A stretch of DNA of 35,713 nucleotides, from the NCBI GenBank assembly GCA_937901085.1, contig CALCHQ010000136.1, forward strand, positions 1 through 35,713, in the 5' to 3' direction. Of this stretch, positions 16,701 to 24,543 are shown one piece after another. The translations under genes were made by a program, and so were the position numbers. Origin of the DNA: an uncultured Verrucomicrobiales bacterium (GTDB taxonomy: Bacteria; Verrucomicrobiota; Verrucomicrobiia; Verrucomicrobiales; Akkermansiaceae). Numbering within the stretch: the first letter of the stretch is position 1; each line of letters opens with the position of its first letter. Below the pieces are notes generated by a model. The model was given only the letters and a program-made list of their open reading frames with translations, did no database searches and was not told the origin of the DNA.

Positions 16701-19544
16701 CTCGATGAAACCCGCCAGGAAGAAGTGTGGGCTCAGTGGGTGAATGTGCCGGCAGACGCGCAGGATGGCGTGCTGCTGCCGCTGCATGAGGTGCTGGCCG
16801 GACTCCAGCCGGACGCTGCCAGTGAGTATACCGTGGAGGTACTTGGTCGCGATTACCATGGGCGAGTTTTCCGCTACCAGAAGCGCTGCGCCGAGACCCG
16901 CAGCAGAGAGGTTGTTTTCTCTGCCCGCCGCAGTTCCCAACCTGGCCATATTGTGCTGGAATGCAGCGAGGATTTCAAGGCTCTGCTGGTGATGAACTAC
17001 GGCCGCCGCGTGCGTGCCCATGTGCTGGATCTGCAGTGTGGCCGTCATGAACTGGCCCTGCCGCTGCAGGGAGATGAGGAAGGCCGCATCCAGGTCTGTG
17101 CCACCCGCCTGACCCAGAAAGCAGGCTCCGGACTCTTCGGGTATTCGTACATGCATTCTCTGGAGGTGGAAGTGCCCATGAAGCGCAGTATGCTGCAGGT
17201 GCAGCTGGAATTGCCCGGCACGGTGCGCCCCGGCAGCCAGCAGCGGCTGGCCGGGCGTGTAACCCTGCCGAATGGAGTGCCGACCCCGGCTGCGGTTACC
17301 TTGTATGCGGTGGATGCGGGCATGCTCTCGCAGTCGGGGTACCAGAAAGTCGATGTAGTGGCCGCGCTCAGCCGTTGGCGCGAAACGTCCCTGTACCTGC
17401 AGCATGTGGTAACAGATGGCTCTGGTTGCAGCGATGGCGTGTTCCGTCCCCGTCTGGCGCTTCTGGACGGTATCTGGCAGGGCGAAGGGCGCACGGGCTC
17501 CGGATCCTGGCAGCACCAGCCCTGGTGGATGCGTGTGGGCACAGCAACAGGGCGGTTCGAAAACCTGCTGATGGCAGGCGGCAGCAGCGCAGATGCCGCG
17601 GGCCGTTCCTTTAAATCTGCTCCCAGCGCGTCGGCTGCTTCGGCGCAGGCTGCGCCGGTAGCCGCAGAACCTCGCATACGCACCAATTTTGTGCCGTTGG
17701 CGGTGTGGCGCAGCGCCCTCAAGACCAATGCCGATGGCAGCTTTGATACCATCTGCACCGTGCCGGATACGCTCACAACCTACCGCGTGTTTGCCGTGGC
17801 GGCAGACAAGGAGGGCAGCCGTTTCGGTTCAGAGGAGGGTGAATTTGTGGTGAACCAGCCCCTCATTCTGCGCGCCGGAACCCCGATGAGTATGTGCGTG
17901 GGCGATAAGCTGCAGATTCCGGTGAATGTGACCAACAACACTCAGGCGGAAGGAACCTGGCATGTGTTCCTGGAGGGTAGTGATTCGTCCCAGCAGGTCA
18001 CTCTGGCTGCCGGGGCAACGGACACTCTGTATTTTGAGCTGGCTCCGCAGCAGGCGGGGCAGCAGCGTTACCGCTGGTTTGCCCAGGGGGCGACCGGGGT
18101 GGATGCCGTGCAGGCCGAGGTGGAAGCTGCTTATCCCTCACCCTTGCTCAAGGAAGTACACCACCTGGTGCTGGTTCCGGGGCAGGGGAGTCTCGTACCC
18201 CGCAACCAGCTCGCGGCAGAGCTGGCCGGCGCGCCTGATGTGCAGCTGCAGCTCCAGGTGTCGGCCAACCCGCTGCTCTTCATGCAAGGGGCGGTGGATT
18301 TCCTGCTGCAGCAACCCGGTGGCAGTGTGGCCAACACGGCTTCTTCGCTGCTTCCCTGGTTGCTCTACGAACGCTTTGCCCCCCTCTGCCCGCGTATGGC
18401 CCAGACCCCGGCAGACCGCGTGTCGCGGACTATTGAGCAGACTGCTGCGAATATCCTGAGCCTCCAGCTGCCCGACGGTGGCCTGCCGGTTACGCGCGGT
18501 AGCAATGTGTCCAGTGTCTGGGCCTCGGCTCAGGCAGCTGTGGTACTCCGTCTGGCAGAGGAACGCGGCTACTCCATTCCCCAGCGCTCCTGGTACAACC
18601 TGCTGGCTTATCTGGAAAAGGCGGATTTGAGCCAGGAACACCCGCTCACCCGATACCAGGTGGCCCGCGCCCGGCAGGACCGCGCTGCCATGCGCGACGC
18701 TTTGCAGGCTGCCCTGGCCGCCGCTCCCGATACCCGTTGGTGTACTACCGGTGTGCGCCAGGATATCGAGTTCCTGGAATACCTGCGCACGAATAACGAT
18801 GGGCGTAACGAGGCTTTCCTGCGCTGGATGCGTACCCGCGCGGCCGATTACCGCCACAGCGGTGCCTGGAGCGGCGCGTGGTCCATATATGCCCTGCTGA
18901 CCTATATCGGCAACTCGCCCGGTGCTGCGGTGGAATCGCAGCTGCGTCTGCCGGATGGGCAGACGGCAACGCTGCGCCGCGATATTGTGCAGGTGAACCT
19001 GCCCACGGTGGATGCCGCCTGCGCCCCGGTGCAGGGCGCTACCTATGCCGTGCTGCGTGCCCAGGCCCGCCCCGCCCTCCAGGAATACCCGGGGCTGACC
19101 GAGCGCGGCCTGCAGATGACCCGCGTGTACGAGAAGAAGGGCGAAGACGGCGTGTGGCGCGAAGCCACGGAGTTTACCGTGGGTGACGTGGTGCGCGTGT
19201 CCCTCACCTGCGCCAAGGCTGGCGAGCAGGAACTCAACCACCTGGTGCTGGAGGATTACCTGCCATCCACCATGGAAGCCATCAACCCCGGCGTGGGCAG
19301 CCAGGCTGCAGGGCTCGAACCGCTCAGCTGGAGCGAATGCTTCGACCAGCGGGAATACCTGGCCGACCGCGTGCGCGGCTTCTGCACCCGCTGGCCGGGA
19401 CGCGATGCTGTGAACCTGCGTTACTATGCCCGCGTGAAACGCGCCGGCAGCGCCACCGCTCCGCCCGCCCAGGCTCAGCTGCAGTATGAGCCGCAGACAT
19501 ACGGCCTTTCACCCAGTGCCCGCCTGGAAACAAAGGCTGAATAA
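13788..19544 (+). CDS. Secreted bacterial alpha-2-macroglobulin family protein without thioester
   Basis: 1918 residues with signal peptide (RKFFLLALAVLPAALA, cut before DSL) and no lipobox Cys, so probably soluble in the periplasm. Bacterial alpha-2-macroglobulins trap proteases in the envelope. Recognisable in order: macroglobulin repeats; the WTDRNTYRPGDKVYVRG motif near residue 705 (A2M_N/MG3 type); the bait-region domain ending VTLYAVDAGMLSQ near 1170; the A2M domain NFVPLAVWRSALKTNADG near 1300 and RVFAVAADKEGSRFG; an alpha/alpha toroid domain from about 1490; and a C-terminal macroglobulin domain (LVLEDYLPSTMEAINPG). Where thioester members have PYGCxEQTxS, this protein has QPGGSVANTASSLLP: Ser1513, Ala1515 and Asn1516 replace Cys, Glu and Gln. 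Covalent trapping is therefore not expected. No PBP1C gene is adjacent. The ATG at 13788 gives the clean signal peptide. Confidence 0.92.
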   Translation: MSVSVRKFFLLALAVLPAALADSLSYWEQQGIININFDEPVVPYSVVENQHRDDCSVTDKGLDLFSISGDDAHMPRVRWVDQDCLRIEAGPGSSVTTEYTLSFRAGTRYQSGRPLQQREYRFHAPASPLVHEDMRACPNGAALLTARFQNTAEAAGLNPQTPIQYTYKRLKMDARGDFFETGETAGAIVEQAALGHGNSFNMLQSLVRRGVRWQELQQDSPLPGYVLVRPDRPVPAGSIWQLNAKAAPGSGIADSNLGPIYVNRTLSARLEQVTGETPALELQMYFNSPVEKTQLQQAFRDMKLTLDGVETTLAEDGVTRTATVNGRELRVRYLGEMPASQFWINPDDAEDENVADGGSVVDKTVRRLRYAHPTASSGIRLAVESPVPVLVECTLKAGLTGLYRLPLEQDFSCRYSVSPLEPALPRYVRHYLPLQGEHKLPMDVVNGGRMRVRLRHWTADEVIAALPKIQAHLEQQNRRHDMALTQYRRAVVQARINAGLATEDDMPPAPDNATRAREVYLGRLFLEGAGGTVVGQLECPMPRGGSPMVANTRMVLNLDELCQGQPRPGLYLVEMDMLPSETVLAAARELGMQPGDWELRCDALVSVSDLSPLALRSHVSSEASLLVLRHSTAEPLHGGQMIAVGEEGASAPVAVEYGHVTLPAGVPDILVRAGDDYCLVPNSNEFNFEPEKEQEGDAELRAMVWTDRNTYRPGDKVYVRGFLRAVDGLNRIAHSKHRTLELHFEAPNGARLFSRVFDVDAFGAFNQELTLPAGQDDVCGRYVIRVGTTRPRTLVKKEIACEVYRRDSFELTTQDETEKIAPKKLALKVQAQDYNTLPLTQGRVELRVICPVPLEGARQVATGGETMYEWQGTLPLKEDGSVLFNLPLAATPESDFDVHYEGAVLNEREETRRFELVGHYHPAEVRPELGADNRLHLFCNHCGEHFAQGLSVRVAVQAPRRVENQLPNGFMLDETRQEEVWAQWVNVPADAQDGVLLPLHEVLAGLQPDAASEYTVEVLGRDYHGRVFRYQKRCAETRSREVVFSARRSSQPGHIVLECSEDFKALLVMNYGRRVRAHVLDLQCGRHELALPLQGDEEGRIQVCATRLTQKAGSGLFGYSYMHSLEVEVPMKRSMLQVQLELPGTVRPGSQQRLAGRVTLPNGVPTPAAVTLYAVDAGMLSQSGYQKVDVVAALSRWRETSLYLQHVVTDGSGCSDGVFRPRLALLDGIWQGEGRTGSGSWQHQPWWMRVGTATGRFENLLMAGGSSADAAGRSFKSAPSASAASAQAAPVAAEPRIRTNFVPLAVWRSALKTNADGSFDTICTVPDTLTTYRVFAVAADKEGSRFGSEEGEFVVNQPLILRAGTPMSMCVGDKLQIPVNVTNNTQAEGTWHVFLEGSDSSQQVTLAAGATDTLYFELAPQQAGQQRYRWFAQGATGVDAVQAEVEAAYPSPLLKEVHHLVLVPGQGSLVPRNQLAAELAGAPDVQLQLQVSANPLLFMQGAVDFLLQQPGGSVANTASSLLPWLLYERFAPLCPRMAQTPADRVSRTIEQTAANILSLQLPDGGLPVTRGSNVSSVWASAQAAVVLRLAEERGYSIPQRSWYNLLAYLEKADLSQEHPLTRYQVARARQDRAAMRDALQAALAAAPDTRWCTTGVRQDIEFLEYLRTNNDGRNEAFLRWMRTRAADYRHSGAWSGAWSIYALLTYIGNSPGAAVESQLRLPDGQTATLRRDIVQVNLPTVDAACAPVQGATYAVLRAQARPALQEYPGLTERGLQMTRVYEKKGEDGVWREATEFTVGDVVRVSLTCAKAGEQELNHLVLEDYLPSTMEAINPGVGSQAAGLEPLSWSECFDQREYLADRVRGFCTRWPGRDAVNLRYYARVKRAGSATAPPAQAQLQYEPQTYGLSPSARLETKAE

Positions 19545-19549
19545 AGTTT

Positions 19550-19577
19550 CAGAAACGCCGCATCTGCGGCGTTTCTG
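19550..19577 (+). terminator. Hairpin after the alpha-2-macroglobulin gene
   Basis: A 13-base inverted repeat (CAGAAACGCCGCA / TGCGGCGTTTCTG) almost without a loop, five bases past the stop. Only a short T-run follows, so termination efficiency is uncertain. Confidence 0.75.
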
Positions 19578-19594
19578 CGTTTCGGATATAAAGC

Positions 19595-19623
19595 TTGAAA
19601 ACCGGGGTGGAATCTGGTATAAT
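19595..19623 (+). promoter_or_regulatory. Predicted purB promoter
   Basis: TTGAAA (19595-19600), 17 bases, perfect TATAAT (19618-19623), 32 bases before the purB ATG. It is one of the strongest matches in the window. No PurR-like operator was recognised. Confidence 0.7.
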
Positions 19624-19655
19624 CCGGCTTTCACCTGTACTGAAAATATACAATT

Positions 19656-21080
19656 ATGAGCGCTATTCCGAATGTACTGGCCGGGCGTTACGCCTCCGAT
19701 TCCATGAAAGCCATCTGGTCTGCCGAGGGCCGCATTGTGCTGGAGCGAGAGTTCTGGATTGCTGTGATGAAGGCCCAGAAGGACCTGGGTCTGGATATCC
19801 CCCAGGAGGCCATTGATGCCTATGAGCGCGTGAAAGGACAGGTGGATGTGGAGAGCATCAACGCCCGCGAACGTGTGACGCGTCACGACGTGAAGGCCCG
19901 CATCGAGGAATTCTGCGACCTGGCAGGTCACGAGCATATCCACAAGGGTATGACCAGCCGCGACCTGACGGAGAATGTGGAGCAGCTGCAGATCTGGCGC
20001 TCCATGCACATCATCCGCGACAAGGCGGTGGCTGTACTCGACCGCATGGCCAAGTGCGCCAACGGATGGAGTGATATGGTTTTTGCCGCCCGCACGCACA
20101 ATGTGGCCGCCCAGGCAACGACCATGGGCAAGCGCGTGGCGATGTTCGGTGAGGAGATTGTGCATTGGACCTGGGCCTGGGTGAGCATGATGGAGCGTTA
20201 CCGCGTGCGCGGTCTGAAAGGCGCTGTGGGTACGCAGCTCGACCAGCTTTCCCTCTTTGCCAAGAACCCGGATACGGTGCGTGAGCTGGAATCCCGCATC
20301 TGTGCCCACCTGGGTATTTCCTCCAAGTGGATGAACGTGGGCCAGGTGTACCCGCGTTCCCTCGATTTTGAAATTATTTCCGGCCTGGTGGGCCTGGCCA
20401 GCGGCCCCAGCAGCTTCTGCAAGACCTGGCGCCTCATGGTGGGCCACGAACTCTGCACCGAGGGCTTCGCCAAGGGGCAGACCGGCTCCAGCGCCATGCC
20501 GCACAAGATGAACCCCCGCTCCTGCGAGCGCGTGAACGGTTTCCACGCCATCCTCAAGGGCCACCTCACCATGATTGGCGGTATTATCGGCGACCAGTGG
20601 AACGAAGGTGACGTGTCCTGCTCCGTGGTGCGCCGCTGCGTGCTGCCGGATGCCTTCCTGGCGGCCGATGGCCTGTTCGAGACTTTCATCACCGTGCTGG
20701 ACCAGATGGGCATGTACGAACCCGTGGTGCGTACCGAGCTGAACCGCTACCTGCCCTTCCTGATGACTACCACCATCATGATGGCTGCCGTGAAGCGCGG
20801 TGTGGGCCGCGAGACGGCTCACGAAGTCATCAAGGAACACGCGGTGGCGGTGTCCAACGACCTGCGCAACGGTCTGATTCCCACCAATGATCTGCTGGAC
20901 CGCCTCGGTGCCGATGGCCGCCTGATGCTGACCCGCGAGGAAATTCAGGAGATTTATGATGCCAACGCCGGCGATACCGGCATGGCTGCTCAGCAGGTCT
21001 GCGCCTTTGCCGATATGGTGAAGGAACTGGCCACCCGCTTCCCGGATGGCGTAGGTTACGTGCCGGGTGCTATTCTCTGA
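19656..21080 (+). CDS. purB: Adenylosuccinate lyase
   Basis: Cytoplasmic enzyme of the fumarase/aspartase superfamily that releases fumarate from SAICAR and from adenylosuccinate in purine synthesis. 474 residues, within the family range. The signature loop GSSAMPHKMNPRSCER is at 277-292. RVTRHDVKARIEEF and HIHKGMTSRDLTEN supply the N-terminal active-site regions, and ARTHNVAAQATTMGKR the histidine region. The C-terminal helical domain is complete (PTNDLLDRLGADGRLMLT). It starts at ATG 19656, after a good promoter. The glycosidase-like gene begins nine bases downstream, so they are probably co-transcribed. Confidence 0.97.
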   Translation: MSAIPNVLAGRYASDSMKAIWSAEGRIVLEREFWIAVMKAQKDLGLDIPQEAIDAYERVKGQVDVESINARERVTRHDVKARIEEFCDLAGHEHIHKGMTSRDLTENVEQLQIWRSMHIIRDKAVAVLDRMAKCANGWSDMVFAARTHNVAAQATTMGKRVAMFGEEIVHWTWAWVSMMERYRVRGLKGAVGTQLDQLSLFAKNPDTVRELESRICAHLGISSKWMNVGQVYPRSLDFEIISGLVGLASGPSSFCKTWRLMVGHELCTEGFAKGQTGSSAMPHKMNPRSCERVNGFHAILKGHLTMIGGIIGDQWNEGDVSCSVVRRCVLPDAFLAADGLFETFITVLDQMGMYEPVVRTELNRYLPFLMTTTIMMAAVKRGVGRETAHEVIKEHAVAVSNDLRNGLIPTNDLLDRLGADGRLMLTREEIQEIYDANAGDTGMAAQQVCAFADMVKELATRFPDGVGYVPGAIL

Positions 21081-21089
21081 TGCGCCCGC

Positions 21090-23261
21090 ATGACTGCCCC
21101 GCAGGAACAGCTTTTGTTCGATAACGGCGTTTACCGCCTGACTTCCACCCGGCTTGAGCAGCCGGGGCTGGTGGCCGAGCTGGTATCTCCTGCCTGCCTG
21201 CGTATTACCCGCGGTGAAGAGCTGCGCGAGGTGGCTCTCTCCCCTTCGCTGCCCCAGGGCTGTGCAGGGGTTCGCAGTTCTATTCCTGTGCTGCAGGCCA
21301 TGTATGCGATGGCGGTGCAGGAACTGCAGGAGAATATGACCCCGGAGGGCTGCCTGCTGGCCGGGGCGAACTGGTCCACGGTGTGGACGCGCGATATTGC
21401 CTATGCGGCTGCACTGGGCACGGCGCTGGCCGCGCCGGAGGCTACCCGCGCCAGCCTGGAGTCCCGCGTGCGCGGTGGCGTGGTGATGCAGGATACCGGC
21501 ACGGGCGGCGGCTGGCCGGTTTCGACGGACCGCGTGGCCTGGGCTCTGGGAGCCTGGGCGTTGTACCACTCACAGGGCGATAAGGGCTGGCTGGCCTATT
21601 GTGCCGATGTGCTGGCTGCCACGCTGGCGCAGGATGACCGCGTGCTGCCGGCGGATGAGCTGCTGCGGCCGGGTGAGACTTCCTTCACCGACTGGCGGGA
21701 GCAGAGTTATCCGGATTGGATGACACCTGCGGATATTGCGGCTTCCTATGCATTTGGCACCAATGTGCTGCACTACATCTGCCGCCAGTTGCTGGCCCGC
21801 ATGCTGGGTGAGCTGGGGCGCGCTGGCGAGGCAGAGCAATATGCCGCGCAGGCCACGGCGCTGGCCGCGCGCATCGACGAGTGCTTCTGGAGTGCCGGGG
21901 CTGGCCACTACGGCATGCTGCGGACTGCCGAGGGTTACCTGGACGAACGCATGGATGCGCTGGCAACGGCCTTATCTGTGCTTTGCGGGCTGGCGGGAGA
22001 CCAGGCGCTGCCGCTCATGCGTCGCCTGCCGCGTTCGCCTTACGGTACACCTGTGTTCACCCCCTATAAATCGCGGCAGGAAAAGGCCTATCATAACCGC
22101 AGCGTGTGGCCCTTTGTGGAGTCCTATGTGCTGCTGGCGCATGCAGAACTGCAGGATGCTGCCGGGGCGGCTTTCTCCATGTCCTCCCTGCTGCGGGCGG
22201 CCATGGCCTTTGGATCTCACAAGGAGAATTTCCAGGCGGTCAGCGGCGAGGCCGGGGATACGGTTCAGAATTCAGACCGCCAGCTGTGGAGTGTGGCGGG
22301 GCTGCTGGGGATGTACTACTATGGCCTCTTCGGTATTCAGTACCAGGATAACAATCTGGTGATTGCTCCCTGTGTGCCGAAGTCCTACCGTGGCAGCCAT
22401 TGGCTGCTGGGGCTGCGTATCCGCCAGATGGTACTGGATATCCACATCAATGGCTACGGCACCGAGGTGTGGTCGGTCATGGTGAATGGCAAGCCCGATT
22501 CCCCCATCATCCCGCTGGATACAGAGGGGCACATCCAGATCGAACTGGAGTTGATGCCGGCCGAGGAGGTGGAAACTGCTGCCTCCTGGCGTGAGCCCTG
22601 CGAGGATTTGTCCGAGCCGGAATGGGATGCTCCCACGCCGGAGCTGCTGCGCTGGAAACCCGTACCCGGTGCTGCCAGCTACAATGTGTTCCGCAACGGT
22701 GTGGCCTTTGCGGCCACGCTGGATTGCCAGTACCCGCTGCCTGCTGGCAAGGGGTATTTGAACGAATATACCGTCCAGGCGGTGAATGAGCAGACCAGTT
22801 CTTGTTTCAGCCGCCCCTTTGAGTGCCCGTCTCCCGGTTCCCGCCATCTGCTGTCACCCCGCCTTGTGGGGGAACAGGCGGAATATGAGGTGGAGCAGGG
22901 GCAGGCCTGGCTGGATACCAAGCCTTGCACCGCCCGCCTGGAGTATGCGCCGCTGGAGCTGGAAGCCGGCACATACAGTGTGCGCGTGTTCTACAGTAAT
23001 GCCTCTGCCTCCCTGCGCGATGGTGATACCTGCGCCATGCGTGAATTGATGGTGGACGGTGCCTCTGCCGGTGTGCTGCTGATGCCGCATAACACCGAAG
23101 CCGGCTGCTGGGAGGCGTACGCCCGCTCGGCGGCGCTCGAAGTGGAGCTGGAAGCCGGCTGCCACGCGTTCTCGCTGTGCTACACTCCGCGCTGTGCCAA
23201 TGCCAACGGGCAGACCAACCAGTGCATGGTGCGCCAGCTGGAAATCACGCGCCTGAAGTAA
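21090..23261 (+). CDS. Six-hairpin glycosidase-like protein with C-terminal beta modules
   Basis: 723 residues, no signal peptide. Residues about 65-480 look like an (alpha/alpha)6 toroid glycosidase: ANWSTVWTRDIAYAAALG (WTRD at 99-102, a motif common in GH63, MGH1 and glycogen-debranching-type toroids), GTGGGWPVSTDRVAWALGAW, YLDERMDALATAL, YHNRSVWPFVESYVLLAH and NFQAVSGEAGDTVQNSDRQLWSVAGLLGMYYYG. The next part (about 410-500) resembles the small beta domain that closes such enzymes. A fibronectin-III-like stretch (LLRWKPVPGAASYNVFRNG) and a beta-sandwich resembling a carbohydrate-binding module follow to the end. Substrate and GH family are not determined. It starts nine bases after purB, probably in the same transcript, an odd pairing. 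The apparent cytoplasmic location suggests action on imported oligosaccharides, unless it is exported by another route. Confidence 0.72.
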   Translation: MTAPQEQLLFDNGVYRLTSTRLEQPGLVAELVSPACLRITRGEELREVALSPSLPQGCAGVRSSIPVLQAMYAMAVQELQENMTPEGCLLAGANWSTVWTRDIAYAAALGTALAAPEATRASLESRVRGGVVMQDTGTGGGWPVSTDRVAWALGAWALYHSQGDKGWLAYCADVLAATLAQDDRVLPADELLRPGETSFTDWREQSYPDWMTPADIAASYAFGTNVLHYICRQLLARMLGELGRAGEAEQYAAQATALAARIDECFWSAGAGHYGMLRTAEGYLDERMDALATALSVLCGLAGDQALPLMRRLPRSPYGTPVFTPYKSRQEKAYHNRSVWPFVESYVLLAHAELQDAAGAAFSMSSLLRAAMAFGSHKENFQAVSGEAGDTVQNSDRQLWSVAGLLGMYYYGLFGIQYQDNNLVIAPCVPKSYRGSHWLLGLRIRQMVLDIHINGYGTEVWSVMVNGKPDSPIIPLDTEGHIQIELELMPAEEVETAASWREPCEDLSEPEWDAPTPELLRWKPVPGAASYNVFRNGVAFAATLDCQYPLPAGKGYLNEYTVQAVNEQTSSCFSRPFECPSPGSRHLLSPRLVGEQAEYEVEQGQAWLDTKPCTARLEYAPLELEAGTYSVRVFYSNASASLRDGDTCAMRELMVDGASAGVLLMPHNTEAGCWEAYARSAALEVELEAGCHAFSLCYTPRCANANGQTNQCMVRQLEITRLK

Positions 23262-23272
23262 ACAAGCGGCGC

Positions 23273-23303
23273 AAAAAAAGCCCCGGTCTGGTTGTGACCG
23301 GGG
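23273..23303 (-). terminator. Terminator of the ridA-coaC-FHA operon
   Basis: On the minus strand CCCCGGTC / GACCGGGG (8 bp, 7-base loop) is followed by GCTTTTTTTGCG, a textbook terminator 25 bases past the FHA-gene stop. In the plus direction there is no T-run, but the hairpin also follows the glycosidase-like gene. Confidence 0.85.
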
Positions 23304-23327
23304 TGCTTGAGAGATGGGGGAAAGGGC

Positions 23328-23942
23328 TTATTTGAGCAGCTCGTCAACGAGGTATTCGCCGGTAATCATCCAGTAGCGCATGGTGAGCCCTGCCAGGAAG
23401 GCGAGCGCCAGAATCAGGATGACATACAGGCGGCGCAGCACGATGTGCAGGGGGCTGTCCTCCTCGGTATAGCTGGAAATGGAATAGAGCCCCTGGCGGC
23501 CGGCCTTACGCTTTTTCTTTTTCTTCCGGGCGGGAGCATCTTCCTCTTCAGCAGTTGCTTCTTCTTCTGCCGGTGCGGCTTCTTCCTCCTGGGCTGTTTC
23601 CCCGGCAGGCGGGGCATCAGTGGCTGCCGGGGCTGCTTCCTCGGCGGCGGCTTCGGCATACAGCAGCATGGAGCTGCCGAGATTGTAGACCGCCTGGGGA
23701 ACCAGAATGGCTGATTCGACAGGCTGGCTTTCTGCCAGCAGGGTGGCCTCTGGCGCCGCGGCGGCAATCACATAGCCCTCCGGCTGCAGGGAGATGGTGC
23801 AATGACGGGGCTGCAGGTCGGCAATATGCGGCAGGCTGATGGAGCAATCCTCTGCGCTGCCGATAAGCAGCACGGAGCCGTCCTCCGGGAGCTGGTAGCG
23901 GTAATCGTTGCCGTTGGAGTCGATGATGTCGATATAGGCCAT
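23328..23942 (-). CDS. FHA-like domain protein with C-terminal membrane anchor
   Basis: 204 residues. Residues 1-96 resemble a forkhead-associated domain (GSVLLIGSAEDCSISLPHIADLQPRHCTISLQPEGYVI), but phosphothreonine-binding positions differ: the usual Gly-Arg is Gly28-Ser29 and the Ser-Arg-x-His element reads P-R-H-C (45-48), so phosphopeptide binding may be lost. Residues 97-138 are an Ala/Glu-rich linker, 140-146 are KKKKKRK, and about 172-188 is a single membrane helix (LYVILILALAFLAGLTM) followed by a short tail. Predicted topology is FHA in the cytoplasm, tail-anchored. It is the last gene of a minus-strand operon after ridA and coaC (30-base gap). No kinase or secretion gene is nearby. 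Role unknown. Confidence 0.72.
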   Translation of the reverse strand: MAYIDIIDSNGNDYRYQLPEDGSVLLIGSAEDCSISLPHIADLQPRHCTISLQPEGYVIAAAAPEATLLAESQPVESAILVPQAVYNLGSSMLLYAEAAAEEAAPAATDAPPAGETAQEEEAAPAEEEATAEEEDAPARKKKKKRKAGRQGLYSISSYTEEDSPLHIVLRRLYVILILALAFLAGLTMRYWMITGEYLVDELLK

Positions 23943-23972
23943 GTTGTGTGTGCGGATGAAAAGGTTGAGTGT

Positions 23973-24515
23973 TTAGTGCGGCAGAGCAGCCAGGATTTCC
24001 TGTACCACGAGATCTTCTTCCACCAGGCGCCCCTTGCCGCTGGTACCGCAGGCCAGCATGCCGTCATCGGCCGGGCCGATGATGCGGTGTCCGGGGCGGG
24101 CACCCAGCGTGGCGGCGTTGGTCTGCGTGGCGGGGTGTTCCCACATCAAGCCGTTCATGGCGGGGAAGATGAGGACTGGGCCACGGTAGGCGAGATAGAG
24201 GCTGGTGAGTGCGTTCGGGCATTGACCCTGGGCCATGCAGGCCATGGTGTTGGCCGAGGCCGGGACAATGGCCAGCACATCGGCCCGCTGCGCCAGGTCA
24301 ATATGTACGGGTACCCAGCTGCCGGTTTCGTCGGCAAAGGTGGTGATGACCGGGTTGCGCGACAGCGTCATGAGCGTGAGCGGGGTGACAAACTCCAGCG
24401 CTGCCGGGGTGCAGACGCAATGCACCTCATGCCCCAGCTTGACCAGACGCGAAGCCACACCGGCTGCCTTGTATGCAGCGATGGATCCGCAGACTCCCAG
24501 TACGATTGTCGCCAT
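23973..24515 (-). CDS. coaC: Phosphopantothenoylcysteine decarboxylase, stand-alone CoaC
   Basis: FMN-dependent flavoprotein (HFCD family) that decarboxylates phosphopantothenoylcysteine to phosphopantetheine in coenzyme A synthesis. The 180-residue protein has IVLGVCGSIAAYKAA at the N-terminus (FMN phosphate site), VHIDLAQRADVLAIVPASANTM with the active-site His, the FPAMNGLMWEHPA motif (conserved PAMN) and GMLACGTSGKGRL with the Cys of the substrate flap. In most bacteria this domain is fused to CoaB (about 400 residues in all); here the frame ends after CoaC. The ATG at 24513-24515 was chosen because it directly precedes the conserved beta strand; a start 19 codons upstream would extend into the ridA stop region. 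It is in an operon after ridA with a 28-base gap. Confidence 0.88.
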   Translation of the reverse strand: MATIVLGVCGSIAAYKAAGVASRLVKLGHEVHCVCTPAALEFVTPLTLMTLSRNPVITTFADETGSWVPVHIDLAQRADVLAIVPASANTMACMAQGQCPNALTSLYLAYRGPVLIFPAMNGLMWEHPATQTNAATLGARPGHRIIGPADDGMLACGTSGKGRLVEEDLVVQEILAALPH

Positions 24516-24543
24516 GGCGCTTCCTGATGCGTGAGGGTTCTTA

